DNA of 62,501 nt, taken from IMG/VR virus record IMGVR_UViG_3300027741_000064, positions 1 through 62,501 of that record, one strand, 5' to 3'. Every line of letters starts with the position of its first letter. Within the stretch, counting starts at the first letter, position 1. A program made the translations under genes and the position numbers. The notes beneath the pieces were generated by a model. The model worked only from the letters and a program-made list of their open reading frames with translations, did not search any database and was not told the origin of the DNA. Source of the DNA: a virus. This document shows, piece by piece, positions 54,586 through 61,285 of this stretch.

Positions 54586-54833
54586 GTGTCAGCCCATTCC
54601 TCCAAGTGCTCTTCTAGATAGGCCACACCCTGCGCACTGTGCAGGCTAGCTGTCTTTTCTATGCTGTTGGTCACCACCACAGGCAGCTTGTCTTCGATCA
54701 TGTCGATGATCTTCTGTCGCTCCTGCGGGGGCATGTCCCTGGTCCACATAGCCAATCGTTCGGCTACCATGGCACACAGCTGGGCACTAAGCTGAGCCAG
54801 CTGTGGTCGAAATTCTCCTGGTGTACCTTCCAT
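54555..54833 (-). CDS. Uncharacterised small helical protein
   Basis: A 92-residue, largely helical protein (QLAQLSAQLCAMVAERLAMW, then VAYLEEHLEEWADTWAKKF). Its ATG overlaps the stop of the DUF465-like gene (TAATG), so both are coupled. No known motif. Confidence 0.55.
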   Translation of the reverse strand: MEGTPGEFRPQLAQLSAQLCAMVAERLAMWTRDMPPQERQKIIDMIEDKLPVVVTNSIEKTASLHSAQGVAYLEEHLEEWADTWAKKFIGKD

Positions 54834-55024
54834 TACTCGCTTGCCTTCTTGTGCTGATTATCTGCACTAAGTTTAGCGATCTCATCCTTGAGAGCCAACT
54901 TCTTCTTTTTGAGTTGGTGTATAGCATCGTCGTCGTATCGACCTGTGCGTTCCCTGCGATCAATCTCATGGTCCAAGGCTTGATGTTCTGTTACCAAACG
55001 ATTGATGTGATTCTCTAGGCTCAT
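54833..55024 (-). CDS. DUF465 (YdcH-like) protein
   Basis: A 63-residue protein matching the YdcH/DUF465 pattern: HINRLVTEHQALDHEIDRRE followed by the basic core LKKKKLALKDEIAKL. The family is found in proteobacteria and forms a short coiled-coil hairpin of unknown function. Presence in a phage suggests acquisition from a proteobacterial host. It lies 27 bases after the VWA gene. Confidence 0.7.
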   Translation of the reverse strand: MSLENHINRLVTEHQALDHEIDRRERTGRYDDDAIHQLKKKKLALKDEIAKLSADNQHKKASE

Positions 55025-55041
55025 GCTGTGCTCCTGTTGGT

Positions 55042-55065
55042 GACAGGCTGCTCAAGCAGCCTGTC
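55042..55065 (-). terminator. Hairpin enclosing the VWA stop codon
   Basis: GACAGGCTGC-loop-GCAGCCTGTC, a perfect 10-bp stem. On the mRNA the four-base loop is TTGA, so the UGA stop lies in the loop. No T-tract follows, so attenuation or stabilisation is as likely as termination. Confidence 0.5.
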
Positions 55066-56326
55066 CGATCTCTTCCACACCCGTGTCGTGATCATAGTAG
55101 GCATACTGACCAAACGGTGGCTTCACGCGAGTCTTGTGACCCTCTGTGATGATCCACAGCGTGTCGCAGTAGCTCTCTGGGCCCCAAGTACCAAACGGAT
55201 AACCGTCTGTGAACACCACTGCTTTCTTGGGCTCGATCTGCTCACTCATCCAATAGTTCCAGAACGCCATGAAATCTGTACCGCCGCCACCCTTGCATTC
55301 ATAGTTCAGCAGGTCGTCTGCGCTGTCCTTGGTGAACTTCTGGAAGTTATAGACCTGTGTGTCAAAGCAAAGGATGCTGATGGTGAAGTCATTGTACATG
55401 CTCATGATGCCATAGACTTCACTGAGAAAGTCCTTGGCCATGCTGTCGCTGATGGAACCACTCATGTCGATAGCAATGGCAATGTCAATGGTATCGTCCT
55501 TGTCCAGTGTTGGCAGGAAGATGCCACCATACATGTGCTTGCGATTGGGGCGCATCCAGGTAAAGTCATCAGTGATGCAGCTCTGGATGTTCTGCTGCAG
55601 GAGATCGCGCCAGTTGATCTTTGGCTCTACCAGATCATCAATGATGCGCTGTAGGCTAGCTGGCATCTTGCCAGCACTAGCCTGCGCTGCCTGCAGCACC
55701 TTGTTCTTCATCTCTTCGCGGATCTTCTTGAGATCTTCTTCGCTGACCTTGATTGGATTGCCATCCTTGTCCACGGCCTGTCGACCCTTGCCATTGCTGC
55801 CGTTGCTGTCACCGCCAAGCTCCAGATGCACGTCCATGGTCAGCTGCTTCTTGACCTTGCGCTTTTCGAGATCATCATAGACTGCCTCAGAAGTCCAACC
55901 CAGATACTTCTCATCATACAAGCCCACACGCTGGTTGGTCTCGCCCTTGTCGTCAACCTCGGTGACCTTCTTGGTAGGCATCTTGCCGATCTTATCTGAG
56001 GTAAGCATGCCGTTGATCACATAGTCGTTGGCCATGTTCCACCAGCTGGGGTCGCGGTGCGTGCGGCGACCAAAATGGTCCAGAGCCACGTGCAGCACCT
56101 CGTGGCACAGCACGAACTTGATCTCGTCGATGTCAAGGTCCTTGAAGAAGTCTCGATTGTAATAGATGTTGCGGCCGTCCACGGCTGCAGTGCTGCACCA
56201 ACCTGCGTCAGTGGCATCTACCAAAGGCAGCTGCATGGTCAGCGTGCCAAAGAACGGCGTCTTGAACAGCAGTTCCAGTCGCGCTTGGCTGATCTTCTTG
56301 GTGATTGGATCTCGTTGAATTGACAT
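55052..56326 (-). CDS. VWA domain protein with metallopeptidase-like HEVLH motif
   Basis: Start at 56326 (424 residues) with GGAGG 6 bases upstream; a longer frame lacks a site. Residues 70-90 contain His75-Glu-x-x-His79 (HEVLHVALDHFG), a zinc-peptidase-like motif typical of the DUF2201-type family. A VWA-like fold follows: IAIAIDMSGSIS holds MIDAS residues D287-x-S289-x-S291, and FTDGYP near 385 completes it. Residues 175-215 form a charged, flexible link. It is downstream of a MoxR ATPase, the classic partner of such VWA proteins, in separate transcripts. Target unknown. Confidence 0.8.
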   Translation of the reverse strand: MSIQRDPITKKISQARLELLFKTPFFGTLTMQLPLVDATDAGWCSTAAVDGRNIYYNRDFFKDLDIDEIKFVLCHEVLHVALDHFGRRTHRDPSWWNMANDYVINGMLTSDKIGKMPTKKVTEVDDKGETNQRVGLYDEKYLGWTSEAVYDDLEKRKVKKQLTMDVHLELGGDSNGSNGKGRQAVDKDGNPIKVSEEDLKKIREEMKNKVLQAAQASAGKMPASLQRIIDDLVEPKINWRDLLQQNIQSCITDDFTWMRPNRKHMYGGIFLPTLDKDDTIDIAIAIDMSGSISDSMAKDFLSEVYGIMSMYNDFTISILCFDTQVYNFQKFTKDSADDLLNYECKGGGGTDFMAFWNYWMSEQIEPKKAVVFTDGYPFGTWGPESYCDTLWIITEGHKTRVKPPFGQYAYYDHDTGVEEIGQAA

Positions 56327-56345
56327 TGTGTACCTCCAATGAACC

Positions 56346-56373
56346 ATGATAGCACATATTACCAGGGCGTCAA
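56346..56373 (-). promoter_or_regulatory. Host-type promoter (TTGACG-N16-TATCAT) of VWA gene
   Basis: Minus strand: -35 TTGACG (56368-56373), spacer ending TGC, -10 TATCAT (56346-56351). The -35 lies in the 3' arm of the hairpin at 56363-56392. Confidence 0.55.
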
Positions 56374-56392
56374 CCACTAAGCTGACGCCCTG
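56363..56392 (-). terminator. Stem-loop after MoxR gene
   Basis: CAGGGCGTCA with TGACGCCCTG, a perfect 10-bp stem with a 10-base loop, just after the MoxR stop. No T-tract follows. It overlaps the -35 of the VWA promoter. Confidence 0.55.
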
Positions 56393-56400
56393 TGAGTTAT

Positions 56401-57594
56401 TTAGATGCTAGGGATGAGATCGCTGTAACGCTTGCAGAACTCTACCCAGTTCTTCAGCTTTGGCGCCTGCAGAGGCAGCTTGTAGGTACCCATGATGGTC
56501 TTGGCACCCATCACAGCCAGCTCGTCTTCAAAGTTGTCCATGATGAAGCGGAAGAACGTGTCTACCTTGGCTTGGAAGGCGTCATTCTTCTTGTTGTCTT
56601 CCTTGACACCTTTGCTGGCATCAGTGAGCTCGTAGCACAGCGCAGTGGTCAACGCATACATCACGTCGATCTGCTTGGTGTTGAGCTTGGTGACCTTGCC
56701 TTCCAAGATGTCCTTGGCATTGGGCAAGTTAGCAGCCTGCTTGCGATAGGTCATGAACTTGATTCCGGGACCTTCGCCCACTGTGCCCTTGATGAGATCA
56801 CCCAGAGACTCGTCTGTCAAGCGCACGTCTACCATGTCGCCGTCCTTGTTAGGCTCCTGCAGCAGCTCGCTAGCAAAGAACCATGAACGAGGCGTGGCGA
56901 ACGCATAGCTGTCCGCGCTGGGTTGGAAGTTCATCAAGTCGTTGGGCTGGAAGCTGAGATAACCAACCACGTCCTTGTGCACGCGGTTCAGCAGAGCCCA
57001 TTCTTTCCAGTCGTCAATGCTGACATCCAAAGTTACGTGCGTGAAGCGGTTAGCCAGAGGCATGGGCATGTTGTAGGCCACGCCCTTGTCCTTGACACGG
57101 TTGCCTGCGGCAACGATCACCACATCCTTGGGCAGCTCGTAGGTACCAATCTTGCGATTGAGGATCACCTGATAGGTAGCTGCCTGCACGCTGGGAGGCG
57201 CTGCGCTCATCTCGTCAAAGAACACCAATGCGCGGCTGTTGGGGTCTGTGGGCAAATCGCTGGGATTGCTCCACTTAAAGACCTTCTCTGTCAGCGGCAC
57301 GTTGGCTTCGTCGCGCACCAAGTTTCCTTGTGCGTCGTATACCTTGACCTCAGCGAGATAAGGGATACCGCGCACGTCTGTGGGCTCCATCAGAGGCAGT
57401 CGGATGTCGATAAGTGGGCGATTCTGTTCGCGTGCTACCTCAGCAACGATATCAGATTTGCCAATGCCCGGTGGACCCCAAACGAAGATAGGACGCTTGC
57501 GGTTGATGCTGTGGGTCAGCGCAGTCTTGAGGCGTGATGGGGAAATGCCAGTGTTTTCCAGCATGCGAGTCTTGGTAGCAGAAGCGTTAGCCAT
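56401..57594 (-). CDS. MoxR-type AAA+ ATPase
   Basis: Start at 57594 (397 residues) with GGAG upstream. Walker A is GPPGIGKS (residues 40-47), LVFFDEMSAAPP gives Walker B near 143-154, VVIVAAGN is sensor 1, and ATPRSWFFASELL carries sensor 2 residues. MoxR proteins work with VWA-domain partners as chaperones or activators of metalloenzyme complexes and other assemblies. The VWA/HEVLH protein lies directly downstream. The phage may use the pair to remodel a host or virion complex; which one is unknown. Confidence 0.85.
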   Translation of the reverse strand: MANASATKTRMLENTGISPSRLKTALTHSINRKRPIFVWGPPGIGKSDIVAEVAREQNRPLIDIRLPLMEPTDVRGIPYLAEVKVYDAQGNLVRDEANVPLTEKVFKWSNPSDLPTDPNSRALVFFDEMSAAPPSVQAATYQVILNRKIGTYELPKDVVIVAAGNRVKDKGVAYNMPMPLANRFTHVTLDVSIDDWKEWALLNRVHKDVVGYLSFQPNDLMNFQPSADSYAFATPRSWFFASELLQEPNKDGDMVDVRLTDESLGDLIKGTVGEGPGIKFMTYRKQAANLPNAKDILEGKVTKLNTKQIDVMYALTTALCYELTDASKGVKEDNKKNDAFQAKVDTFFRFIMDNFEDELAVMGAKTIMGTYKLPLQAPKLKNWVEFCKRYSDLIPSI

Positions 57595-57622
57595 TGTATG
57601 TGGTCTCCGTTGTTGTGATCTT

Positions 57623-57650
57623 ACACTAGCATGTTTTGTATACCTGTCAA
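57623..57650 (-). promoter_or_regulatory. Host-type promoter (TTGACA-N16-TAGTGT) of MoxR gene
   Basis: Minus strand: -35 TTGACA (57645-57650), spacer ending TGC (extended -10), -10 TAGTGT (57623-57628). The leader to the ATG at 57594 holds GGAG. Confidence 0.6.
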
Positions 57651-57659
57651 CCAGAAAAA

Positions 57660-57935
57660 TCAAGAGCTCCAGTAGCTCTCGCTTCTGGGACTGGCATGAT
57701 AGGGAGTGTCGTAACGTTCGTGGAATTCCCTGCCAGTGATGATGTTCTTGCGCATCACCATGGTCTCATGTATCTCAAAGCTGAAGCCCTGGGCCGAGGG
57801 ATAGAGATGCAGCAGCTCGCGCACTTCGCGCGTCATTGCCGCGAGATCGGGCCTATCGTAGTCATACTTGCCGCAGAGCCGCTTTCCGCTCTTTTGGCGC
57901 TTGTCGACCTTCCAGATTTCCATGGTGTAAAGCAT
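57660..57935 (-). CDS. Uncharacterised small protein
   Basis: A 91-residue basic protein (EIWKVDKRQKSGKRLCGKYDYD start) with a helical middle (MTREVRELLHLYP). GGAG lies 7 bases before the ATG at 57935; an internal ATG four codons later is the alternative. It has its own host-type promoter. No family recognised. Confidence 0.55.
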   Translation of the reverse strand: MLYTMEIWKVDKRQKSGKRLCGKYDYDRPDLAAMTREVRELLHLYPSAQGFSFEIHETMVMRKNIITGREFHERYDTPYHASPRSESYWSS

Positions 57936-57960
57936 ATGCCTGCTCCCTGTTATCTATGCT

Positions 57961-57988
57961 ACATTAGCATGTATCTAGGGACTGTCAA
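57961..57988 (-). promoter_or_regulatory. Host-type promoter (TTGACA-N16-TAATGT)
   Basis: Minus strand: -35 TTGACA (57983-57988), spacer ending TGC, -10 TAATGT (57961-57966). It lies at the end of the upstream gene and serves the 91-residue gene at 57660-57935. Confidence 0.6.
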
Positions 57989-58310
57989 CCGGTATTTTTG
58001 CCTTTGATTTCAAGTAGCTAAGCGTCATGCTGACAGCAAAAATAGCTTGAAAATAACGTTTTCCTGTGGCCATTGCCCAGCATTCTCTGGTGTATCTGTC
58101 CGCAGTTTCTGCTAGTATCTCGTCCAATTTAGCAGCCCAATATTCGCGGACTGCACAGCCTGTGGCAATGTCATCTGCTGTGATCTTGCTGAGATCGCGC
58201 TGTTCTATCACGCGCCCAAGCACGTCGCCGTAGAGCTCATCAGAGTGAGGAACATCTATGGTAGTCCTATACAGATGAGCTGCCCAACCCCAGTCACGAT
58301 CACTGCTCAA
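57975..58310 (-). CDS. Uncharacterised protein, TTG start
   Basis: No ATG is available upstream of residue 80. A TTG at 58310 has ACGAGG 6 bases before it and overlaps the upstream stop by 11 bases, giving 111 residues. A longer frame from a TTG at 58385 would overlap the upstream gene by 86 bases. The protein has helical segments (REYWAAKLDEILAETADRYTR). No known motif. The start needs confirmation. Confidence 0.5.
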   Translation of the reverse strand: MSSDRDWGWAAHLYRTTIDVPHSDELYGDVLGRVIEQRDLSKITADDIATGCAVREYWAAKLDEILAETADRYTRECWAMATGKRYFQAIFAVSMTLSYLKSKAKIPVDSP

Positions 58311-58491
58311 CTGGAACCTCGTGATCCATCCACTGTGCGCAGAAGGCTTCGGTATAGATTGGCTTCTCAGCTGGGCCAAATCCAAACCTTGACCTAAAGC
58401 TGTCTCGGAATGCTGACCAGAGATCTGGATTGACCACGTAGCAGGGATTGTCGCTTGGTAACGCAGGGCTCTGTGTGTGTTTCCATTTCAT
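58300..58491 (-). CDS. Uncharacterised small protein, possibly leaderless
   Basis: 63 residues from the ATG at 58491 (begins MKWKHTQSPALP), or 65 from a GTG at 58497. It is aromatic and Pro-rich (LWSAFRDSFRSRFGFGPAEK). The predicted transcription start lies at the ATG itself, with no room for a ribosome site. No family recognised. Confidence 0.5.
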   Translation of the reverse strand: MKWKHTQSPALPSDNPCYVVNPDLWSAFRDSFRSRFGFGPAEKPIYTEAFCAQWMDHEVPVEQ

Positions 58492-58497
58492 AGTCAC

Positions 58498-58525
58498 ACA
58501 ATAACAGATTATCTGAGACTGTCAA
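58498..58525 (-). promoter_or_regulatory. Host-type promoter (TTGACA-N16-TATTGT)
   Basis: Minus strand: -35 TTGACA (58520-58525), spacer ending TGT, -10 TATTGT (58498-58503). The start would be about 58491, the first base of the ATG. Confidence 0.6.
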
Positions 58526-58941
58526 GCGTGTTTTTTGAAGTTCACGAACTGTTGTGCGCTGCCATCCACCATCTGTAGCTCAAAGTGTAACATTGGCTCA
58601 AACACTATCAGGCTCTTGCCTCGCACCGCCCATGGTCCTCGCAGAGCATCTTCTAAGCCCAGCAGCACTCGTCCTGTCATGATGTTGTTGTCGTCGCTGT
58701 TGGCCACGTAGCTGTTGTATCTCTCTCCAAGCAGCTTGAGACCAGCTGACGTGAGCCGCCATCCTTGATTAACAAACAGTGCTTTTCGCAGCCTGGCTAT
58801 AGCATGGTCAGTCAAGGGATCTTCCGGATCGATGAGCCTGGCTTGATAGCAGATATCGATGCCGTGTTTGGTCAACCAAACATAGGGACCCTGAGGTCCG
58901 AGATCGCGGAGATCACCATGGGGCCAATCTGTCTTTTCCAC
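58522..58941 (-). CDS. Uncharacterised protein, GTG start
   Basis: A 139-residue protein from GTG at 58941. The N-terminal part contains GPYVWLTKHGIDICYQ, followed by helices (HAIARLRKALFVNQGW). No motif is recognised. The GTG touches the arm of a 7-bp hairpin (58941-58956), and no ribosome site is visible, so the start is uncertain. Confidence 0.5.
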   Translation of the reverse strand: MEKTDWPHGDLRDLGPQGPYVWLTKHGIDICYQARLIDPEDPLTDHAIARLRKALFVNQGWRLTSAGLKLLGERYNSYVANSDDNNIMTGRVLLGLEDALRGPWAVRGKSLIVFEPMLHFELQMVDGSAQQFVNFKKHA

Positions 58942-58956
58942 CCATTATTTAATGGG
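58941..58956. other. Hairpin at gene start (CCCATTA-TT-TAATGGG)
   Basis: A perfect 7-bp inverted repeat between two genes, touching the GTG start of the 139-residue gene. The minus strand also reads ATTAAATA here, close to the late octamer, so it may be a promoter or a translation-blocking hairpin. Confidence 0.45.
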
Positions 58957-58957
58957 A

Positions 58958-59179
58958 TTAGAACCTGCCGCCGTCCTGTTTTACCTCAGCAGTGAGGATC
59001 TGCTGCTGTAGATCGATGATCTTTTGGTTCATCTCGTTCTCACGCGACAGCATCACAGCAATGCTTGCGCTGAGGAGATCAGCTTCGTGCATGGTCAACC
59101 GGATCTCTCTGCTGTTGCTGATCTTGGCTACTCTGTGCTTTTCAAGGAAAGATCTAACTTGGTTCTTTTCGTCCGTCAT
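58958..59179 (-). CDS. Small coiled-coil protein
   Basis: A 73-residue helical protein (RLTMHEADLLSASIAVML, then MNQKIIDLQQQILTAEV) with heptad-like Leu/Ile spacing. Similar short proteins occur in T4-like phages without known role. It overlaps the stop of the 159-residue gene (ATGA). Confidence 0.55.
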   Translation of the reverse strand: MTDEKNQVRSFLEKHRVAKISNSREIRLTMHEADLLSASIAVMLSRENEMNQKIIDLQQQILTAEVKQDGGRF

Positions 59180-59655
59180 GCTTTGCTGATCCTTTTCTTT
59201 TGGCTCATGGCATTCTGCATCTCCAGCTTGGTGCGGAACGGGCCTATGAACTCATTCTCTTCCAAGGTCTGTGTGCGCGGGCAGTAGCTGCCAGTCCAGC
59301 CATGTTCAAAATCCAACGCATAGTATCCCGCAGCGAATCTGGCCTTGCCCTTGGCGGTCTTAGCATAGGTAACTATAGCACCTTCTTCCACATCAAACAC
59401 TGCCTTGTGCTTGATTGGATAGCCGTTGATCTGGCCAATCTCATCGTCCTTGTCGTCATCAGTTTCACGTGCTTCTATCTGCAGGTTACCACCTAGAAAA
59501 GCAGTTAGCTCGTCGGCGTCTGCGAACAGCTTGCGATCAAACGGACCAATGACCTTGAAGCCTTCCACAGTTACAGTGACCAACCCAGCATTGCTGCCAT
59601 CCTTTTCAAGGATGTAGCTGGCTTCCGTGATTTCCTTTAGCTTGTAGCTGCTCAT
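59176..59655 (-). CDS. Uncharacterised T4-type phage protein
   Basis: A 159-residue protein. It is beta-rich with an acidic middle (EARETDDDKDDEIGQINGYPI). Aromatic segments follow (FAAGYYALDFEHGWTGSYCPR), then the basic C-terminus SQKKRISKA. It overlaps the stop of RNase H and the start of the next gene by 4 bases each, so it is in the RNase H operon. No function is recognised. Confidence 0.55.
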   Translation of the reverse strand: MSSYKLKEITEASYILEKDGSNAGLVTVTVEGFKVIGPFDRKLFADADELTAFLGGNLQIEARETDDDKDDEIGQINGYPIKHKAVFDVEEGAIVTYAKTAKGKARFAAGYYALDFEHGWTGSYCPRTQTLEENEFIGPFRTKLEMQNAMSQKKRISKA

Positions 59656-60641
59656 GCTGTTTCCATCCTCAGTTGCCCATCGTATTGTGCACTGAAACAG
59701 GGTGCGAAGTCATTCACGTTCTTTTCGATCCTGACCAAGCCGTTGATGTTGCAGTAGCGCATGAGGGCCAGTCCGATCTGCTTCTTGACTGATTGGTTGA
59801 CTTCGTCGATGATCAGCCTGTCAAACTTGTCTATGAGATCCAACGGCTGTTGAGTTAGGTCGATCAACATGCGATTTCTCTCGTAGTCGTCCCGCACTCT
59901 GTGTTCTACATTCTCGTGATCTAACCACTTGCTAAGCATGAGGTTATTCCACGCATATCCGCGATTATGTCGGTCTTCGTAGGCAGCTTCTAGCTTGGTC
60001 TTGCGCACACCTGGGAACGCACTCATCACGTTGTCGCTGTCATCTCCGCGCATGCACTTTTCAAACAGTATCCATTCTGGATTTGGCACAGGCATTGGCT
60101 TGCCTTGCTTGTTGATTGCCAGCTTGCCATCTTGATCATAGATGCCTGTGTGAGTGTATAGCAGGCTAGCTATGCCATTGTATAGTATGACATTTTCTGC
60201 GATCAGCTGCTGGAAATCACTGTCGCTGCTGATGATCACGTGCTTGTCATCTGGATGCAGCTGTATCCAGCGTGCGATCATGTCGTCTGCTTCAGCGTTT
60301 GGATGGCGCAGCACCGTGCAGTTGGTCTTGTTCTTGATGAATTCCACGAATCCATCCATGCTTTCGAAAAACAGCTGGTCTTCTTCGATTTCTCGTTCTG
60401 TGCGTTTGGCAGCTGCTACCTTGCGGTTTGCCTTGTATGGCGTATACACATCCTTGCGCCAGCTTCGTCCTTCCAAGCAGAAAACGGTATGGCTGCCACT
60501 GAATTCTGTCCATACCTTCTTGATGCTGTTGAATATTATGTGCTGCGCCATGCCCAACTGAAGTTCAGTGCTAGGAGCTCTCACACCATGGCGCACTCTC
60601 ATGAATAGGTTCTGAGTATCAATTATTAGATAAGTTGCCAT
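59652..60641 (-). CDS. rnh: RNase H / 5'-3' exonuclease (T4 Rnh-like)
   Basis: Start at 60641 (329 residues) with GGAGG 6 bases upstream. It belongs to the FEN-1/T4 RNase H group that removes RNA primers from lagging-strand fragments. Acidic metal residues appear in order: Asp in LIIDTQNLF, the RKDVYTPYKANRK arch segment, EADDMIARW, ISSDSDFQQL and the RGDDSDNV motif. T4 Rnh has 305 residues. It is transcribed from a strong host-type promoter, so it is probably early. Confidence 0.88.
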   Translation of the reverse strand: MATYLIIDTQNLFMRVRHGVRAPSTELQLGMAQHIIFNSIKKVWTEFSGSHTVFCLEGRSWRKDVYTPYKANRKVAAAKRTEREIEEDQLFFESMDGFVEFIKNKTNCTVLRHPNAEADDMIARWIQLHPDDKHVIISSDSDFQQLIAENVILYNGIASLLYTHTGIYDQDGKLAINKQGKPMPVPNPEWILFEKCMRGDDSDNVMSAFPGVRKTKLEAAYEDRHNRGYAWNNLMLSKWLDHENVEHRVRDDYERNRMLIDLTQQPLDLIDKFDRLIIDEVNQSVKKQIGLALMRYCNINGLVRIEKNVNDFAPCFSAQYDGQLRMETA

Positions 60642-60657
60642 GCTCGCCTCCATCCTG

Positions 60658-60685
60658 AGTATAGCACAGCTGCGATCTATGTCAA
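60658..60685 (-). promoter_or_regulatory. Host-type promoter (TTGACA-N16-TATACT) of rnh
   Basis: Minus strand: -35 TTGACA (60680-60685), spacer ending TGC, -10 TATACT (60658-60663). This is the best host-type promoter in the window, followed by GGAGG and the ATG at 60641. Confidence 0.75.
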
Positions 60686-60688
60686 CTG

Positions 60689-61270
60689 TTAGTTCTTGCG
60701 CCAGTACCAACCATCGTTGGCAACCATGCGCACCTGCTTGCTGGGTATACCCTGGGCTTTGGCCCAGCTGGTAACTGCGAAATTAACTGAAAACAGGTTA
60801 GCATCATGTCCAGCGACCAATCCGCCTGGGCGCACTTTTGGTACCCAGCTGTCCAAATCGGTTAGAACCTGCTTCATGCTGTGACCACCATCTATGAACA
60901 CGAAATCATATGCTTGGTCTTCCAGCAGTGCTGCGGCTTTTTGGCTGTCTTCGCGTATGAAGTTGAACCTGTCGCCCATCAGAGGTAGGTTGGCCTGCAG
61001 TATGGCATAGTTGGCTTCTGCTTCCATCCTGCTCACTGGTTTGTCCCAGTCGTGATAGGGTGCGTAATGATCAATGCCTGTCAGCATGGCTATGTTTGGA
61101 CATTCGTTGAGCATGAACCAGCTGTTGATACCAAGACCCACACCTATCTCGATGCCTATAGCAGGATAGGGCATGCTCTTTAGCTCGTCCAGGATGCCTC
61201 TGCTGGCCTGCTGCCTATAGATGCGAGGCCAATCCGGGCTGTCAAACAGTGTTGTAAGTGTCTGGTTCAC
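60689..61270 (-). CDS. Class I SAM-dependent methyltransferase
   Basis: A 193-residue protein beginning at GTG (61270). Motif I is EIGVGLGINSWFM (near residue 40), followed by the acidic TGIDHYAPY after strand 2, and FVFIDGGHSMKQVLTDLDSW, typical of the Methyltransf_24 family. The substrate is unknown; relatives methylate sugars or small molecules. The GTG lies 5 bases from a CATAAATA octamer, so the mRNA may start at the codon. Confidence 0.75.
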   Translation of the reverse strand: MNQTLTTLFDSPDWPRIYRQQASRGILDELKSMPYPAIGIEIGVGLGINSWFMLNECPNIAMLTGIDHYAPYHDWDKPVSRMEAEANYAILQANLPLMGDRFNFIREDSQKAAALLEDQAYDFVFIDGGHSMKQVLTDLDSWVPKVRPGGLVAGHDANLFSVNFAVTSWAKAQGIPSKQVRMVANDGWYWRKN

Positions 61271-61274
61271 CCTG

Positions 61275-61282
61275 TATTTATG
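61275..61282 (-). promoter_or_regulatory. Late promoter (CATAAATA) next to methyltransferase start
   Basis: Minus strand CATAAATA; T4 geometry places the transcription start at about 61269, within the GTG start codon at 61270. Confidence 0.55.
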
Positions 61283-61285
61283 GTA

